A stretch of 64,000 nucleotides of DNA from Nitrosococcus halophilus Nc 4 (GTDB lineage Bacteria; Pseudomonadota; Gammaproteobacteria; Nitrosococcales; Nitrosococcaceae). Position numbers and translations under genes: made by a program. The stretch covers positions 2,032,001 through 2,096,000 of the forward strand of contig NC_013960.1 in the NCBI RefSeq assembly GCF_000024725.1, written 5' to 3'. The notes under the pieces were generated by a model. It was not told where the DNA came from and made no database searches. It worked only from the letters and a program-made list of their open reading frames with translations. Below, piece by piece: positions 47,963 through 56,648 of this stretch (positions are counted from its first letter, which is position 1; the number at the start of each line of letters is the position of its first letter).

Positions 47963-50635
47963 CTATAGCCGGCGATAGACCCGCATGAGCGCAGGATCTT
48001 CAGGATGGGGTGCGATAGTGAAATGCAATGATCGGCATAAGCTTAGCATACGGTAGTTATTCTCTAAGACATCCCCTTCCATGATTTCTAGACCCCGCTC
48101 TCGCGCTACATCCATGAGCGCTTCCATCAATCTATGGGCAATCCCTTTATGTTGCCAAGCATCGGCGACGACGAGGGCAAATTCACAACTCGTTCCATTA
48201 GGGTGGGTAATATAACGGGCCACGGCCACTTCTTCTTCTTGTTCGGTCACCACGATCAAGGCCATTTCACGGTCATAATCAATTTGCGTAAAACGGGCCA
48301 GCAAGGCGGGGGGAAGTTCCTTTAAAGCCTGCATAAATCGAAACATTCGTGCCTCCGCGGAGAGCCCACGGACAAAACGCTGTTCTATTTCCGCATCCTC
48401 GGGGCGAATGGGGCGGATCATGATTTCTGTGCCGTCGGGTAATTGCCAGCGCTGGACAAGATGATGGGGGTAGGGGTGGATCGCCATATGGGCGTAAGGA
48501 GTCATGGCCGGCGGCGGATAATCGAAGGTTATCCGGGCATCTACAGCCACCGCATCACATTCATCCACAATGAGGGGATTAATGTCCATTTCCTTAAGCC
48601 AGGGAAGCTCACAGACCATTTCAGAAACGCGTAGCAGAATTTGCTCAATGGCTTCCATGTTGGTCGCGGGTAAATTACGGAAGGGACCTAGCAGACGGGA
48701 GATACGGGTGCCGGCAATCATACTTTGCACCAAACTTCGGTTGAGCGGAGGAAGGGCCACAACCCGATCGCTGAGTATTTCCACCGTAGTGCCGCCGGCG
48801 CCAAAAGTAATTGCAGGGCCAAAGATGGGATCCCGAATAATGCCGATCATCAATTCCCGTCCATTGGGCTTGATACACATGGGCTCAATAGTGACCCCTT
48901 CAATAGGGGCGTCGGGTCTATGATTTTTGACGCTATTGATAAGGTCTTGATAGGCGCGCCGCACCGCTTGCCCATTATCCAGGTGAAGCCGAACCCCATC
49001 CACGTCACTTTTATGGGTGATCTGGGCAGAGGCGATTTTCATGGCCACGGGATAACCAATTTCTTGCGCCAAAACCAATGCTTCATTGGGAGAGCGGGCC
49101 ATCATGCAAGTGGCAACGGGAATACGGAAGGCCCGTAACACAGCTCTTGCCTCCATGGTGCTGAGTTCTTTTCGATGCTCAGCAAGGGCATTTTCGATGA
49201 TAAGCTGCGCTCCGCTGGCATCTGGGAGTTCACGACGGGATAAGGGCCCCGGTGTTTGCAGTAATTGCAGTTGATTGCGATGATATTCGGCGAGAAAAGC
49301 AAAGGCTTCTACGGCAGCTTCTGGGGTTTGAAACCATGGAATCTGGGCTTTACTAAAGGCCTCGCGAGCGTAAGCCACCTGAGTTTCCCCCATCCAACAA
49401 GCGAGAATGGGTTTGCTTCTATCCTCTGAAGCGAGCTTAATGAGGGTTTCGGCGACCTCTTGGGGATGGGTCATGGCTTGGGGGGTCAAAATGACTAAAA
49501 GGGTATCCACATGATCATCCTGCAAACACAGGGTAATGGCTTCTCGGTAGCGTTCCGCTGAAGCATCCCCGATGACATCCACGGGATTGGCGTGAGACCA
49601 CGTAGGGGGGAGGGCTTTATTTAACTTTTCTGTGGTTGAAGGGGTTAAACGTGCCAGTGGTATGCCCAGGTCCTCAGCCCGATCGGCGGCTAACACCCCA
49701 GGGCCTCCGCCGTTGGTGATGATAGCGAGTTGGTTGCCTCGGGTGCGGTAACCTGAGGCCAAAGTCCTGGCAATAGAAAATAATTGCACCACGGTGGTGG
49801 CCCGTACTACACCTGCGCGCCGTAAGGCGGCGTCAAAGACATCATCGGCTCCTACCAGTGCTCCAGTGTGAGAAGCTGCGGCTTGGGAGCCTCCTGCGTG
49901 CCGACCCACTTTTACCGCAATAACGGGTTTTACCCGGGCAGCGGCGCGGAGCGCGCTCATGAACCCCCGGGCATGATGAATCCCTTCTATATAAAGAAGA
50001 ATGCTTTCGGTGTGATGATCCAAGACTAAATAATCCAAGATTTCACCGAAATCTAAGTCGGCAGAAATACCTGTAGAGATCACCGAGGAGAAGCCGATTT
50101 TGTTATAAGTCGCCCAGTCTAAAATTGCCGTGCATAGAGCTCCGGATTGGGATACCAGGGCTAACTTGCCGGGAAGCGCCATACCTTTATTGAAAGTGGC
50201 ATTGAGGCCAAGAGGGGGGCGCATAATACCGAGACAATTAGGACCCAACAGTCGAACTCCATAATTCTGCGCTTGGAATAGGAGTTTTTCCTCCAGCTCC
50301 CTACCCATAGGACCCATTTCCCGAAAACCTGCGGAAATGATAATGGCCGCCCCCACGCCATGTTTGCCACAGGCTTCAATAATGTCAGGAACTGTGGTTG
50401 CGGGGGTGGTGATAACTGCAAGGTCAATGGGTTTTCCTAAGGCTTCCAATGAGGGGTAAGCGGGTTTTCCTTGGACTGTTTCCCGCTTGGGGTTAATGGC
50501 GTGGATTTCACCCTGGAACCCGGCCTCCAGCATGTTTTTAAATACTGTCATACCCACGGAGTTAGGGCGATCACTGGCGCCGAAGACCGCAACGGATTGG
50601 GGTTCAAATAATGAATGTAAAAAATGGGTGGTCAT
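47963..50635 (-). CDS. PatZ/YfiQ-like protein: acyl-CoA-synthetase-like domains with C-terminal GNAT
   Basis: Order of domains: CoA-binding Rossmann (FEPQSVAVFGASDRPNSVG), ligase-CoA domains (ASHTGALVGADDVFDAALRR), ATP-grasp (about residues 490-715; VAMKIASAQITHKSDVDGVR), and a GNAT acetyltransferase (about 735-890; VVADAWQHKGIAHRLMEALM). This matches protein lysine acetyltransferases that control acetyl-CoA synthetase, and the length (890 aa) fits. The frame extends to a TTG at 50659; the ATG at 50635 is preferred. Whether the synthetase half is active is not clear from sequence. Confidence 0.87.
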   Translation of the reverse strand: MTTHFLHSLFEPQSVAVFGASDRPNSVGMTVFKNMLEAGFQGEIHAINPKRETVQGKPAYPSLEALGKPIDLAVITTPATTVPDIIEACGKHGVGAAIIISAGFREMGPMGRELEEKLLFQAQNYGVRLLGPNCLGIMRPPLGLNATFNKGMALPGKLALVSQSGALCTAILDWATYNKIGFSSVISTGISADLDFGEILDYLVLDHHTESILLYIEGIHHARGFMSALRAAARVKPVIAVKVGRHAGGSQAAASHTGALVGADDVFDAALRRAGVVRATTVVQLFSIARTLASGYRTRGNQLAIITNGGGPGVLAADRAEDLGIPLARLTPSTTEKLNKALPPTWSHANPVDVIGDASAERYREAITLCLQDDHVDTLLVILTPQAMTHPQEVAETLIKLASEDRSKPILACWMGETQVAYAREAFSKAQIPWFQTPEAAVEAFAFLAEYHRNQLQLLQTPGPLSRRELPDASGAQLIIENALAEHRKELSTMEARAVLRAFRIPVATCMMARSPNEALVLAQEIGYPVAMKIASAQITHKSDVDGVRLHLDNGQAVRRAYQDLINSVKNHRPDAPIEGVTIEPMCIKPNGRELMIGIIRDPIFGPAITFGAGGTTVEILSDRVVALPPLNRSLVQSMIAGTRISRLLGPFRNLPATNMEAIEQILLRVSEMVCELPWLKEMDINPLIVDECDAVAVDARITFDYPPPAMTPYAHMAIHPYPHHLVQRWQLPDGTEIMIRPIRPEDAEIEQRFVRGLSAEARMFRFMQALKELPPALLARFTQIDYDREMALIVVTEQEEEVAVARYITHPNGTSCEFALVVADAWQHKGIAHRLMEALMDVARERGLEIMEGDVLENNYRMLSLCRSLHFTIAPHPEDPALMRVYRRL

Positions 50636-50796
50636 GGTTCTTCTGAGCTTTGCCGACAATGAGGACCCTGATTGATTTTATAGGTGTTGATGGGTGGGTG
50701 TGCAAGGAAACCTTTTCTTGGCAACTTTTAACGCTTCTGTGAGGGAGGGGTAGGTCAAATTGATAAGTATCTCAGTAAAAGTTTTGAAGTATTCCT

Positions 50797-50882
50797 GGAG
50801 CGAGCCAGGGGACAGGGAAGTCCCCGCAAACCCTTTTTTCAGGGAGGAAAAACGGGTTTGCGGAACACCACCAGCTCGCTCC
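50797..50882. repeat. Long nested palindrome in the gap before the PatZ-like gene
   Basis: Outer arms GGAGCGAGC (50797-50805) and GCTCGCTCC (50874-50882), inner arms CCGCAAACCC (50824-50833) and GGGTTTGCGG (50854-50863). It sits in the 426-bp gene-free stretch 50636-51061. Next to it, ATAAGTATCTCAGTAAAAG at 50764 resembles the ends of the dispersed element at 51664 and 56447. Nothing else was seen in the stretch apart from the terminator at 51004. Confidence 0.6.
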
Positions 50883-51003
50883 TAAAACACCTCATATTTT
50901 ATTCATAGGTGCTTATGGATGGATAGGGTGTTTGGATGACTGCACTTGGTAAGTGTAGTCTTTAGAATTTTTGTGAGGGATAGGTGAGATTAACAAAGTG
51001 GAG

Positions 51004-51035
51004 CGGCTACGCGTGTGGGGGTTGAAACGTAGCCG
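51004..51035 (-). terminator. Possible terminator of the HU-like gene
   Basis: CGGCTACG and CGTAGCCG form an 8-bp stem 26 bases beyond the stop of the HU-like gene. There is no long T run, so factor-independent termination is uncertain. Confidence 0.4.
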
Positions 51036-51061
51036 TCCATTAAGGGCTTTGGCCTAGAAAA

Positions 51062-51505
51062 CTAGGCAACCATATCCTTTAATTTTTTCAACGGCCGTAC
51101 TTTGACGACGGTTCTGGCGGGTTTGGCAGCGACGTCCATGGTCTCCCCAGGTTTAAAGGGATTAGGGACGTTTTTTTGCGCCTTTCGTGCAGGTTTTTTT
51201 ACTGTAGTGATCTTTAATAGTCCCGGTAGGGTAAATACCCCTGCACTACGTTTTTTAATATGGCGGTTAATGAGCGTATTGAGTTCATCAAACACAGCGA
51301 CAACGTCTTTTTTGGAAAGATTGGTATTTTCTGCAATGGTGGCATAGAGCTGGGTCTTCGTCATTGGTTCACGCAGCCCAGTGAGTTTGCGCTCGGTGTT
51401 ATTGAGTGTTTTAGTGGTTGCCCGTGTGGTTGTGCGTGAAGCTGCTGGTGTTGCTTTGCTGCGAACTGTCGTTGTTTTTTTAGCGGTGCTTGGTTTCCTA
51501 GCCAT
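51062..51505 (-). CDS. HU-family DNA-binding protein with basic N-terminal tail
   Basis: The C-terminal 95 residues have the HU fold (MTKTQLYATIAENTNLSKKD; then FTLPGLLKITTVKKPARKAQ and the NPFKPGETMDVAAKPARTVV arm). About 45 Lys/Thr/Ala-rich residues precede it, as in histone-like tails. Length is 147 aa against about 90 for HU. The frame begins at 51517, but GGAG ahead of the ATG at 51505 supports the later start. It probably acts in nucleoid compaction. Confidence 0.87.
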   Translation of the reverse strand: MARKPSTAKKTTTVRSKATPAASRTTTRATTKTLNNTERKLTGLREPMTKTQLYATIAENTNLSKKDVVAVFDELNTLINRHIKKRSAGVFTLPGLLKITTVKKPARKAQKNVPNPFKPGETMDVAAKPARTVVKVRPLKKLKDMVA

Positions 51506-51663
51506 ATTATTCTCCACTGGGTATAGCCGTCAAAATATTTACGACAAATACAATAGGCCTAAAATATTAGGGCCAATAATTTTAGTTTAAATAAAAAAGA
51601 GAGGTTAAAACAACGCGAGATAATATCACAGAGTAACGGAGAGGGGAGAAAGATTGAGGTGAT

Positions 51664-51809
51664 CTAAGTATTTCGGCAAAAATTTTGGGAGGAATGTGGT
51701 CGTTTTCACCCCCCCTACAAGCCGACAAGTAGCATGCGCTGTGCGCACGAAGAGGAGGGATGAGAGGCCAGGAAAACAAAACCCTCAAAACTTTCGCTAG
51801 GGTACTTAG
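51664..51809. repeat. Dispersed 146-bp element, copy A
   Basis: Begins CTAAGTATTTCGGCAAAAAT and ends in a near complement (GGTACTTAG). The interior (ACAAGTAGC, GCGCACGAAGAGGAGGGAT) matches the element at 56447-56601. It resembles a MITE family. The stretch 51810-52200 beyond it has no accepted gene. Confidence 0.65.
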
Positions 51810-52086
51810 GAGTTAAACCCTATAGGTTTAGCGATTTCCTCCCATAAAAATAGTCCCTGGTGTTTGATGCCACCGGGAGGATAATTTTTTCAAATGTTTC
51901 CCTTGCACGGGTCACATCAGAGTAGGGTGCATAGCCGATGGGCATCATCGAAATGGAAATCCGCAAACTGGGGGAGACGCGTCTTCCCTGGCGCATCTCC
52001 TGCGTGCATTCTTTGAACGTCCCCATTTGCGCCTGGAGAATTGGGGAATTTATCCCAGGCTATCCTTGACCCGCACCCTGCGGACA

Positions 52087-52131
52087 TGCAGCGCACGACC
52101 CGATTCGCTTCTGGCGAAATCGGTCGCTGCA
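52087..52131. other. Hairpin-forming sequence in a gene-free stretch
   Basis: TGCAGCG and CGCTGCA bound further complementary blocks (CGATT with AAATCGG). It lies in 51810-52200, where only short frames without recognisable features occur. It could be a repeat or an RNA structure. Confidence 0.35.
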
Positions 52132-52200
52132 TTCAATTTCCTCTAGCTATAAAGGGATTATCCAATAACTTCTGGAGATAACAACCAAGACTTGGGCCAA

Positions 52201-52677
52201 TCAATCCGTGGGGGGAATCCCGTGAAAAGGCGTGTGCTTATTGACGGGTGTGCGGGAGGAACCCTCTTGCATTGAAGTTTCAGAGGTCTCTGGATGTTGG
52301 TTTGATCCTGATCCTACAGCAGACATTCGGCACCCTAGGCAGCGTACGAATGTTTGTCGAGCAGGGCCAACCACCAGGGTATCTGCAGCTTCCTTCACAT
52401 TACCGCCTAGGAGACTAAAAGGGAGGCTGGCCAGGAAAATACCCGTGCCTAGCCCAGTGGCCACTAACAGCAAGGGGCGACCGATAAGGAGATCTCCGAT
52501 CATCCGGAAGTAACGGGGTTCGTCTTCAGTTTCGGCATAGGATGACCCAGTACGGGATCGGTCATAGCTTTGCATAGAGGTGTCGGCCGCATTAGCGAGG
52601 AGAGGAAAGCTGGTTGCGCTACTGAAAAATGCTAGACAGAGTAGATATGCTAGGAATTTTTGCTTGAATTTTGCCAT
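52201..52677 (-). CDS. Exported protein of unknown function with CxxC motif
   Basis: A 158-aa protein with an N-terminal signal (FLAYLLCLAFFSSATSFPLL, then ANA), a hydrophobic hairpin (RPLLLVATGLGTGIFLASLP), and a motif FVRCLGCR, after which the tail is Ser/Pro-rich and probably disordered. The GGNVKEAADTLVVGPA segment is recognisable from conserved hypothetical proteins of proteobacteria. A membrane or envelope location is inferred; no function is known. Confidence 0.72.
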   Translation of the reverse strand: MAKFKQKFLAYLLCLAFFSSATSFPLLANAADTSMQSYDRSRTGSSYAETEDEPRYFRMIGDLLIGRPLLLVATGLGTGIFLASLPFSLLGGNVKEAADTLVVGPARQTFVRCLGCRMSAVGSGSNQHPETSETSMQEGSSRTPVNKHTPFHGIPPTD

Positions 52678-52842
52678 AATATTTCCCTCGGAACAGGAGT
52701 GCTTATAAGATTTTTTGACTCTACGAACGGTAATCGCAAGCTTTTAGAACTTATCGGCCGATCGATAATTCACTAAAATTACTCTCTCTGTAGAGCTTGG
52801 ATTGGTAACGATAGAAGCCGTTTTTGCAGGGGGGGCTAAAAT

Positions 52843-53166
52843 TCAATGTTTCAGATCGCTTAGATTAATTCCAATTACACCCAACATGATAAGTGCAATG
52901 CTTGCAAGCTTTAGCGACGTGATTTGTTCCTTGAAGTAAACGAAGCCGATAATCGCAATAAGGCCTGTTCCGATACCTGACCACAACGCATAGGCAATAC
53001 TGAGATCGATCTTTTTGAGGCTATAGGTCAAGGCGGTAAAAGATAGGCCATAAAAGACAAAGATCAAAATCGAGGGGGTCAAGCGCGAAAACCCCATAGA
53101 TAGTTTCATGCAGGTAGTTCCTGCCACCTCTAATAAAATAGCGAGCATTAGCCAACTATGATGCAT
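52843..53166 (-). CDS. Small multidrug resistance (SMR) family transporter
   Basis: A 107-aa protein with four membrane helices. The essential Glu is at position 13 in ILLEVAGTTCMK, and the family motif YALWSGIGTGLIAIIGF is present. SMR dimers export cationic drugs, guanidinium or polyamine-like compounds by proton exchange. The subgroup (Qac or Gdx type) cannot be set with certainty. Confidence 0.9.
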   Translation of the reverse strand: MHHSWLMLAILLEVAGTTCMKLSMGFSRLTPSILIFVFYGLSFTALTYSLKKIDLSIAYALWSGIGTGLIAIIGFVYFKEQITSLKLASIALIMLGVIGINLSDLKH

Positions 53167-53384
53167 GCCCCTACCTCTCGTAAGTGATTATAGCCTTCCT
53201 GGGTAAGATGGGATTGTAGTCAACATAGGGCAATATGGGAATAGGGCCAATCGTTAGCCATTCTCAAGTATACTCCCCGTTTAAAATAAGCTTACCGAGG
53301 CAAGGGAAATGTTCCCGTTGGCACCGGGTTAATTGCGCTATTAGAATAACACAAAAATGAGTTGGCGCGGGTGCCCAAGAAAAT

Positions 53385-54557
53385 TTAATCTTCTTCTTCC
53401 ACCAGGCTAAAAGAGAGCCCCCCTGGTGCTTTCTTCTCCGTTTTTTGTTCTGAGGAGGTGTTTTCCGCGGAGGCGGGTTGGGCGGTAGTCCCAGGCCCTT
53501 TCTGGGATAAGTTGATTTTGAGGCGGAGGTTGTTAGGGGAATCGGCATTACGCAGTGCTTCTTCAACACTGATACGGCTTGTCGCGTATAATTTATAGAG
53601 GGCACTGTCAAAGGTTTGCATGCCGAGATTTTCTGACTTTTCCATTACCTCTTTAATGGCATGGATATCACCGCGGTGGATGAGGTCACGAACGAGGGGC
53701 GTACCTAGTAGAATTTCAATAGCGGCGGTACGCTTGCCATCGATGGTGGGAACGAGACGTTGAGAAACAAAAGCCCGTAGGTTCAAGGAGAGGTCCAATA
53801 GAAGTTGCGAACGCCGGTCTTCGGGGAAAAAGTTAATGATCCGGTCAAGGGCTTGGTTGGCATTGTTAGCATGCAGGGTTGAGAGGCACAGGTGGCCTGT
53901 TTCCGCAAAGGCAATCGCATGTTCCATCGTGTTCCGGTCACGGATCTCTCCAATTAGAATCACATCGGGAGCTTGGCGAAGGGTATTTTTAAGCGCATCT
54001 TCATAGCACTCCGTGTCAACGCCGACTTCCCGTTGATTGACGATAGATTTTTTATGATGATGGATATACTCGATAGGGTCTTCAATCGTGATGATGTGCC
54101 CCGCGCTGTTATTATTGCGGTGGTCGATGAGGGCGGCAAGGGAAGTGGATTTACCGGAGCCCGTTGCCCCTACAAACAGAATAAGGCCATGCTTGGAGAT
54201 GACGACTTCTTTTAATATGGGGGGCAGGCCGAGGTTATCCACATTGGGGATGGTGGTCTTGATATTTCGGATGACCATCGAAACCGCACTGCGTTGCTTG
54301 AAAATATTGACCCGAAAGCGTCCGATGCCAGATTCGGAAATGGCTAAATTCATCTCCGGTTTTTGCTCAAACTCGGCCGTTTGCTCTTCATTCATAATGC
54401 TGTAGGCTATTTCCTTGATGTCGTTAGAAGTTAACGCTTTTTTTTCAAGGGGTTTCAGTAAACCGTGAAACTTGGCACAAGGGGGGGCTCCGGCGCTGAG
54501 ATAAACATCTGAGCCATCGTGGGCCACTAATATTTTCAGGTAGTCCTTGAATTCCAT
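53385..54557 (-). CDS. pilU: Twitching motility ATPase PilU
   Basis: PilU is the accessory retraction ATPase of type IV pili. The 390-aa protein has Walker A GATGSGKSTSLAAL (about residue 128), the Asp box ITIEDPIEYIHH, Walker B VILIGEIRD and the His box LCLSTLHANN. The C-terminal tail is Ser/Lys-rich. Its usual partner pilT is not adjacent, so it stands alone here. The N-terminal SDVYLSAGAPPCAKFHG is PilU-like. Confidence 0.92.
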   Translation of the reverse strand: MEFKDYLKILVAHDGSDVYLSAGAPPCAKFHGLLKPLEKKALTSNDIKEIAYSIMNEEQTAEFEQKPEMNLAISESGIGRFRVNIFKQRSAVSMVIRNIKTTIPNVDNLGLPPILKEVVISKHGLILFVGATGSGKSTSLAALIDHRNNNSAGHIITIEDPIEYIHHHKKSIVNQREVGVDTECYEDALKNTLRQAPDVILIGEIRDRNTMEHAIAFAETGHLCLSTLHANNANQALDRIINFFPEDRRSQLLLDLSLNLRAFVSQRLVPTIDGKRTAAIEILLGTPLVRDLIHRGDIHAIKEVMEKSENLGMQTFDSALYKLYATSRISVEEALRNADSPNNLRLKINLSQKGPGTTAQPASAENTSSEQKTEKKAPGGLSFSLVEEED

Positions 54558-54682
54558 GGTGGAGCCTCCAAAAGCAGGTCGATTTATTTATGCATTATTC
54601 CGACATTATTTCGACACTCCAGCTAGGGGCTTAAGGGATCGGGGTCACAATTCGATAACTAAAATCCATGACACAGTGATCC

Positions 54683-55597
54683 ATGATTGAAGTTCTGCTT
54701 CAAATGGCGGCGTTCATTGTCTGTGGTGTTGCCTGGCGCCGTTTTTCTCAACGACGCCTCAGCCCCAAAGACAAGCGCGAAGTCTTAACGGAGTTGGTTT
54801 ACTATTTATTTCTCCCTGCTTTGGTGTTAGATGTCCTATGGTCAGCGAGTTTAGGAAGGGCTACCGCGGACATTGCCATGGTGGCTGCGAGCGGGGTGTT
54901 AATGGGACTCGCCTTGGCTTGGGTCGCTTATCATTTGGCGGGCACTCCTCGTCCTATCCGTGGCGCGTTAATTCTTGCGGCCGGTTTTCCCAATGCTACT
55001 TATTTAGGACTCCCGGTGTTGCAAAGCACCTTAGGGGATTGGGCAAGAGCAGTGGCTATCCAGTATGATCTATTTGCCTGTACACCGCTGGTGCTTACCC
55101 TGGGAATCCACATTGCCCGGATTCATGGTGTCGGCGCAAAACCTGCTAATTCCTTGATTGAGTTGCTCAAGGTGCCTCCCTTGTGGGCGGCTGCCATGGG
55201 GGTGAGTCTTAATCTTGGCGGCGTGGCAGAGCCTGCCTGGTTCCATGGCCTTTTAGATATGATGGCTTCGAGTGTGGTGCCTTTAATGCTCCTTTCACTG
55301 GGTATGGGTTTAGAATGGCCCCGTGGCCAGTGGCGGAATTTACCGTTACTGTTCCCCGTACTTGTTATCCAGCTAGGATTGATGCCCGTTTGGGCCTGGT
55401 TCATTAGCGATTTTTCCAGCGTCGATTCCTCTCAGCGGGGTGCGGTGATCTTGGAGGCGGCCATGCCGAGTATGGTGTTGGGGGTGGTACTGTGCGATCG
55501 CTTTCAACTGAATACCTCCATTTATGCGGCGGCGGTGACTCTTTCTACGGCTCTCAGTCTAGTGACGTTGCCCTTTTGGTATGGCTGTCTTAGCTAA
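54683..55597 (+). CDS. AEC-family permease
   Basis: A 304-aa membrane protein with about ten helices in the auxin-efflux-carrier family. Family features are the YYLFLPALVLDVLW segment, NATYLGLPVLQSTLG near the middle of the first half, and EAAMPSMVLGVVLCDRF in the second half. Relatives export or import organic acids such as malate; the substrate here is unknown. It is convergent with the following CinA-like gene. Confidence 0.85.
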   Translation: MIEVLLQMAAFIVCGVAWRRFSQRRLSPKDKREVLTELVYYLFLPALVLDVLWSASLGRATADIAMVAASGVLMGLALAWVAYHLAGTPRPIRGALILAAGFPNATYLGLPVLQSTLGDWARAVAIQYDLFACTPLVLTLGIHIARIHGVGAKPANSLIELLKVPPLWAAAMGVSLNLGGVAEPAWFHGLLDMMASSVVPLMLLSLGMGLEWPRGQWRNLPLLFPVLVIQLGLMPVWAWFISDFSSVDSSQRGAVILEAAMPSMVLGVVLCDRFQLNTSIYAAAVTLSTALSLVTLPFWYGCLS

Positions 55598-55609
55598 AGC
55601 AGCACCCAA

Positions 55610-56356
55610 TCAAATAAAATGCCAGCGTACATTACTCCTATCTAAACTATCCTTAAGTTCATTCATGGCCTCCATGACTGCTGGAGTATTTCCCCGTAAT
55701 CCCAGTTCAAGCATAGGCTGGTTACCGCCGAGGTGGGGAAGACAGGAGAGACGCAGATTGGGGTAGCGGGAGACTATTCTTTCCATTATCGGAAGCAGAT
55801 CACTTTCGCCAACCCCTGTCACCCGAATAATTTGCTCTATTTTAGGCGTTAGCTCCTGTAAATCTGAATAATAAGTGTCCAGTACCCATTCCATCATCGG
55901 CCAGGCCATTTCCGGGAAACCTGGCAAGAAGTGATGGGAATGAAGGGAAAAACCAGGGACTCGATTAAAGGGGTTGGGAATAATTTGGCTTCCTTGGGGC
56001 AGGTGAGCCATTCGAATGCGGTAAGGATAGGCTCGCTCTCCATATTGAGCCTCAATCTCCCCCATGGCGTCGGGATGGGGAAAGAGGGAGACGCCGGCCG
56101 CTTCTGCGGCACACTGCCGGGTACGATCATCCGGGGTGGCGCCGATTCCGCCGAAGCAGAAAACAATATCTTCAGATTGGAGGGTATGGCCTAGGGTCCG
56201 GGTAATTATCCTGGCATCATCGCCAATAAAGCTACACCAGCTTAATTCTAATCCCCGCTGGTTCAAGGTTTCGATAAGATGGGGAAAGTGCTTGTCGCGC
56301 CGTTTCCCAGTAAGCAGTTCATCGCCAATAATAATGGCGCCTAAGGGTCGCTTCAT
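55610..56356 (-). CDS. CinA/MoaB-like molybdopterin-binding-domain protein
   Basis: A 248-aa protein with the MoCF fold. LGAIIIGDELLTGKRRDKH and VFCFGGIGATPDDRTRQ are the two signature loops, and LPGFPEMAWPMMEWVLDTYY follows. It corresponds to the N-terminal half of CinA without the amidase part. Such proteins may hydrolyse ADP-ribose- or NAD-related compounds; this is not established here. Confidence 0.87.
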   Translation of the reverse strand: MKRPLGAIIIGDELLTGKRRDKHFPHLIETLNQRGLELSWCSFIGDDARIITRTLGHTLQSEDIVFCFGGIGATPDDRTRQCAAEAAGVSLFPHPDAMGEIEAQYGERAYPYRIRMAHLPQGSQIIPNPFNRVPGFSLHSHHFLPGFPEMAWPMMEWVLDTYYSDLQELTPKIEQIIRVTGVGESDLLPIMERIVSRYPNLRLSCLPHLGGNQPMLELGLRGNTPAVMEAMNELKDSLDRSNVRWHFI

Positions 56357-56446
56357 GGTTTAGGTCAGTGAGTTGTCCATACTGTGTCTTAGCTGCAATC
56401 TATAGTGTACATTGGATAGAGAGGTTTGCGAGATAGGCACAAGACA

Positions 56447-56601
56447 TAAGTGTTTCGGTAAAAATTTTGGGAGGAATGGGGTCGTTTTCGCGCTGTTCAA
56501 CCGCTCCTACAAGCTGACAAGTAGCGTGCGCTGCGCGCACGAAGAGGAGGGATTAGAAGCCAGGAAAACCCACCCCTCAAAGCTTTATACTGAGATACTT
56601 A
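56447..56601. repeat. Dispersed 155-bp element, copy B
   Basis: Begins TAAGTGTTTCGGTAAAAATT and ends ACTGAGATACTTA. It is homologous along its length to 51664-51809. It lies directly upstream of the helicase start at 56649 and is translated in the open frame before that start, which is misleading. Confidence 0.7.
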
Positions 56602-56648
56602 GGCCTCAACTTAAGGGGAATTGGCCATTGGCTTTCAACAACGCACCC

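Noticed and set aside
51820-52132. Short minus-strand frames in the gene-free stretch before the 158-aa exported protein
   Set aside because: No ribosome-binding site or family likeness; the DNA is dominated by hairpin-forming sequence.
56412-56648. N-terminal extension of the YoaA-like helicase
   Set aside because: The stretch is mainly a translation of the dispersed element at 56447-56601 and is absent from the family.
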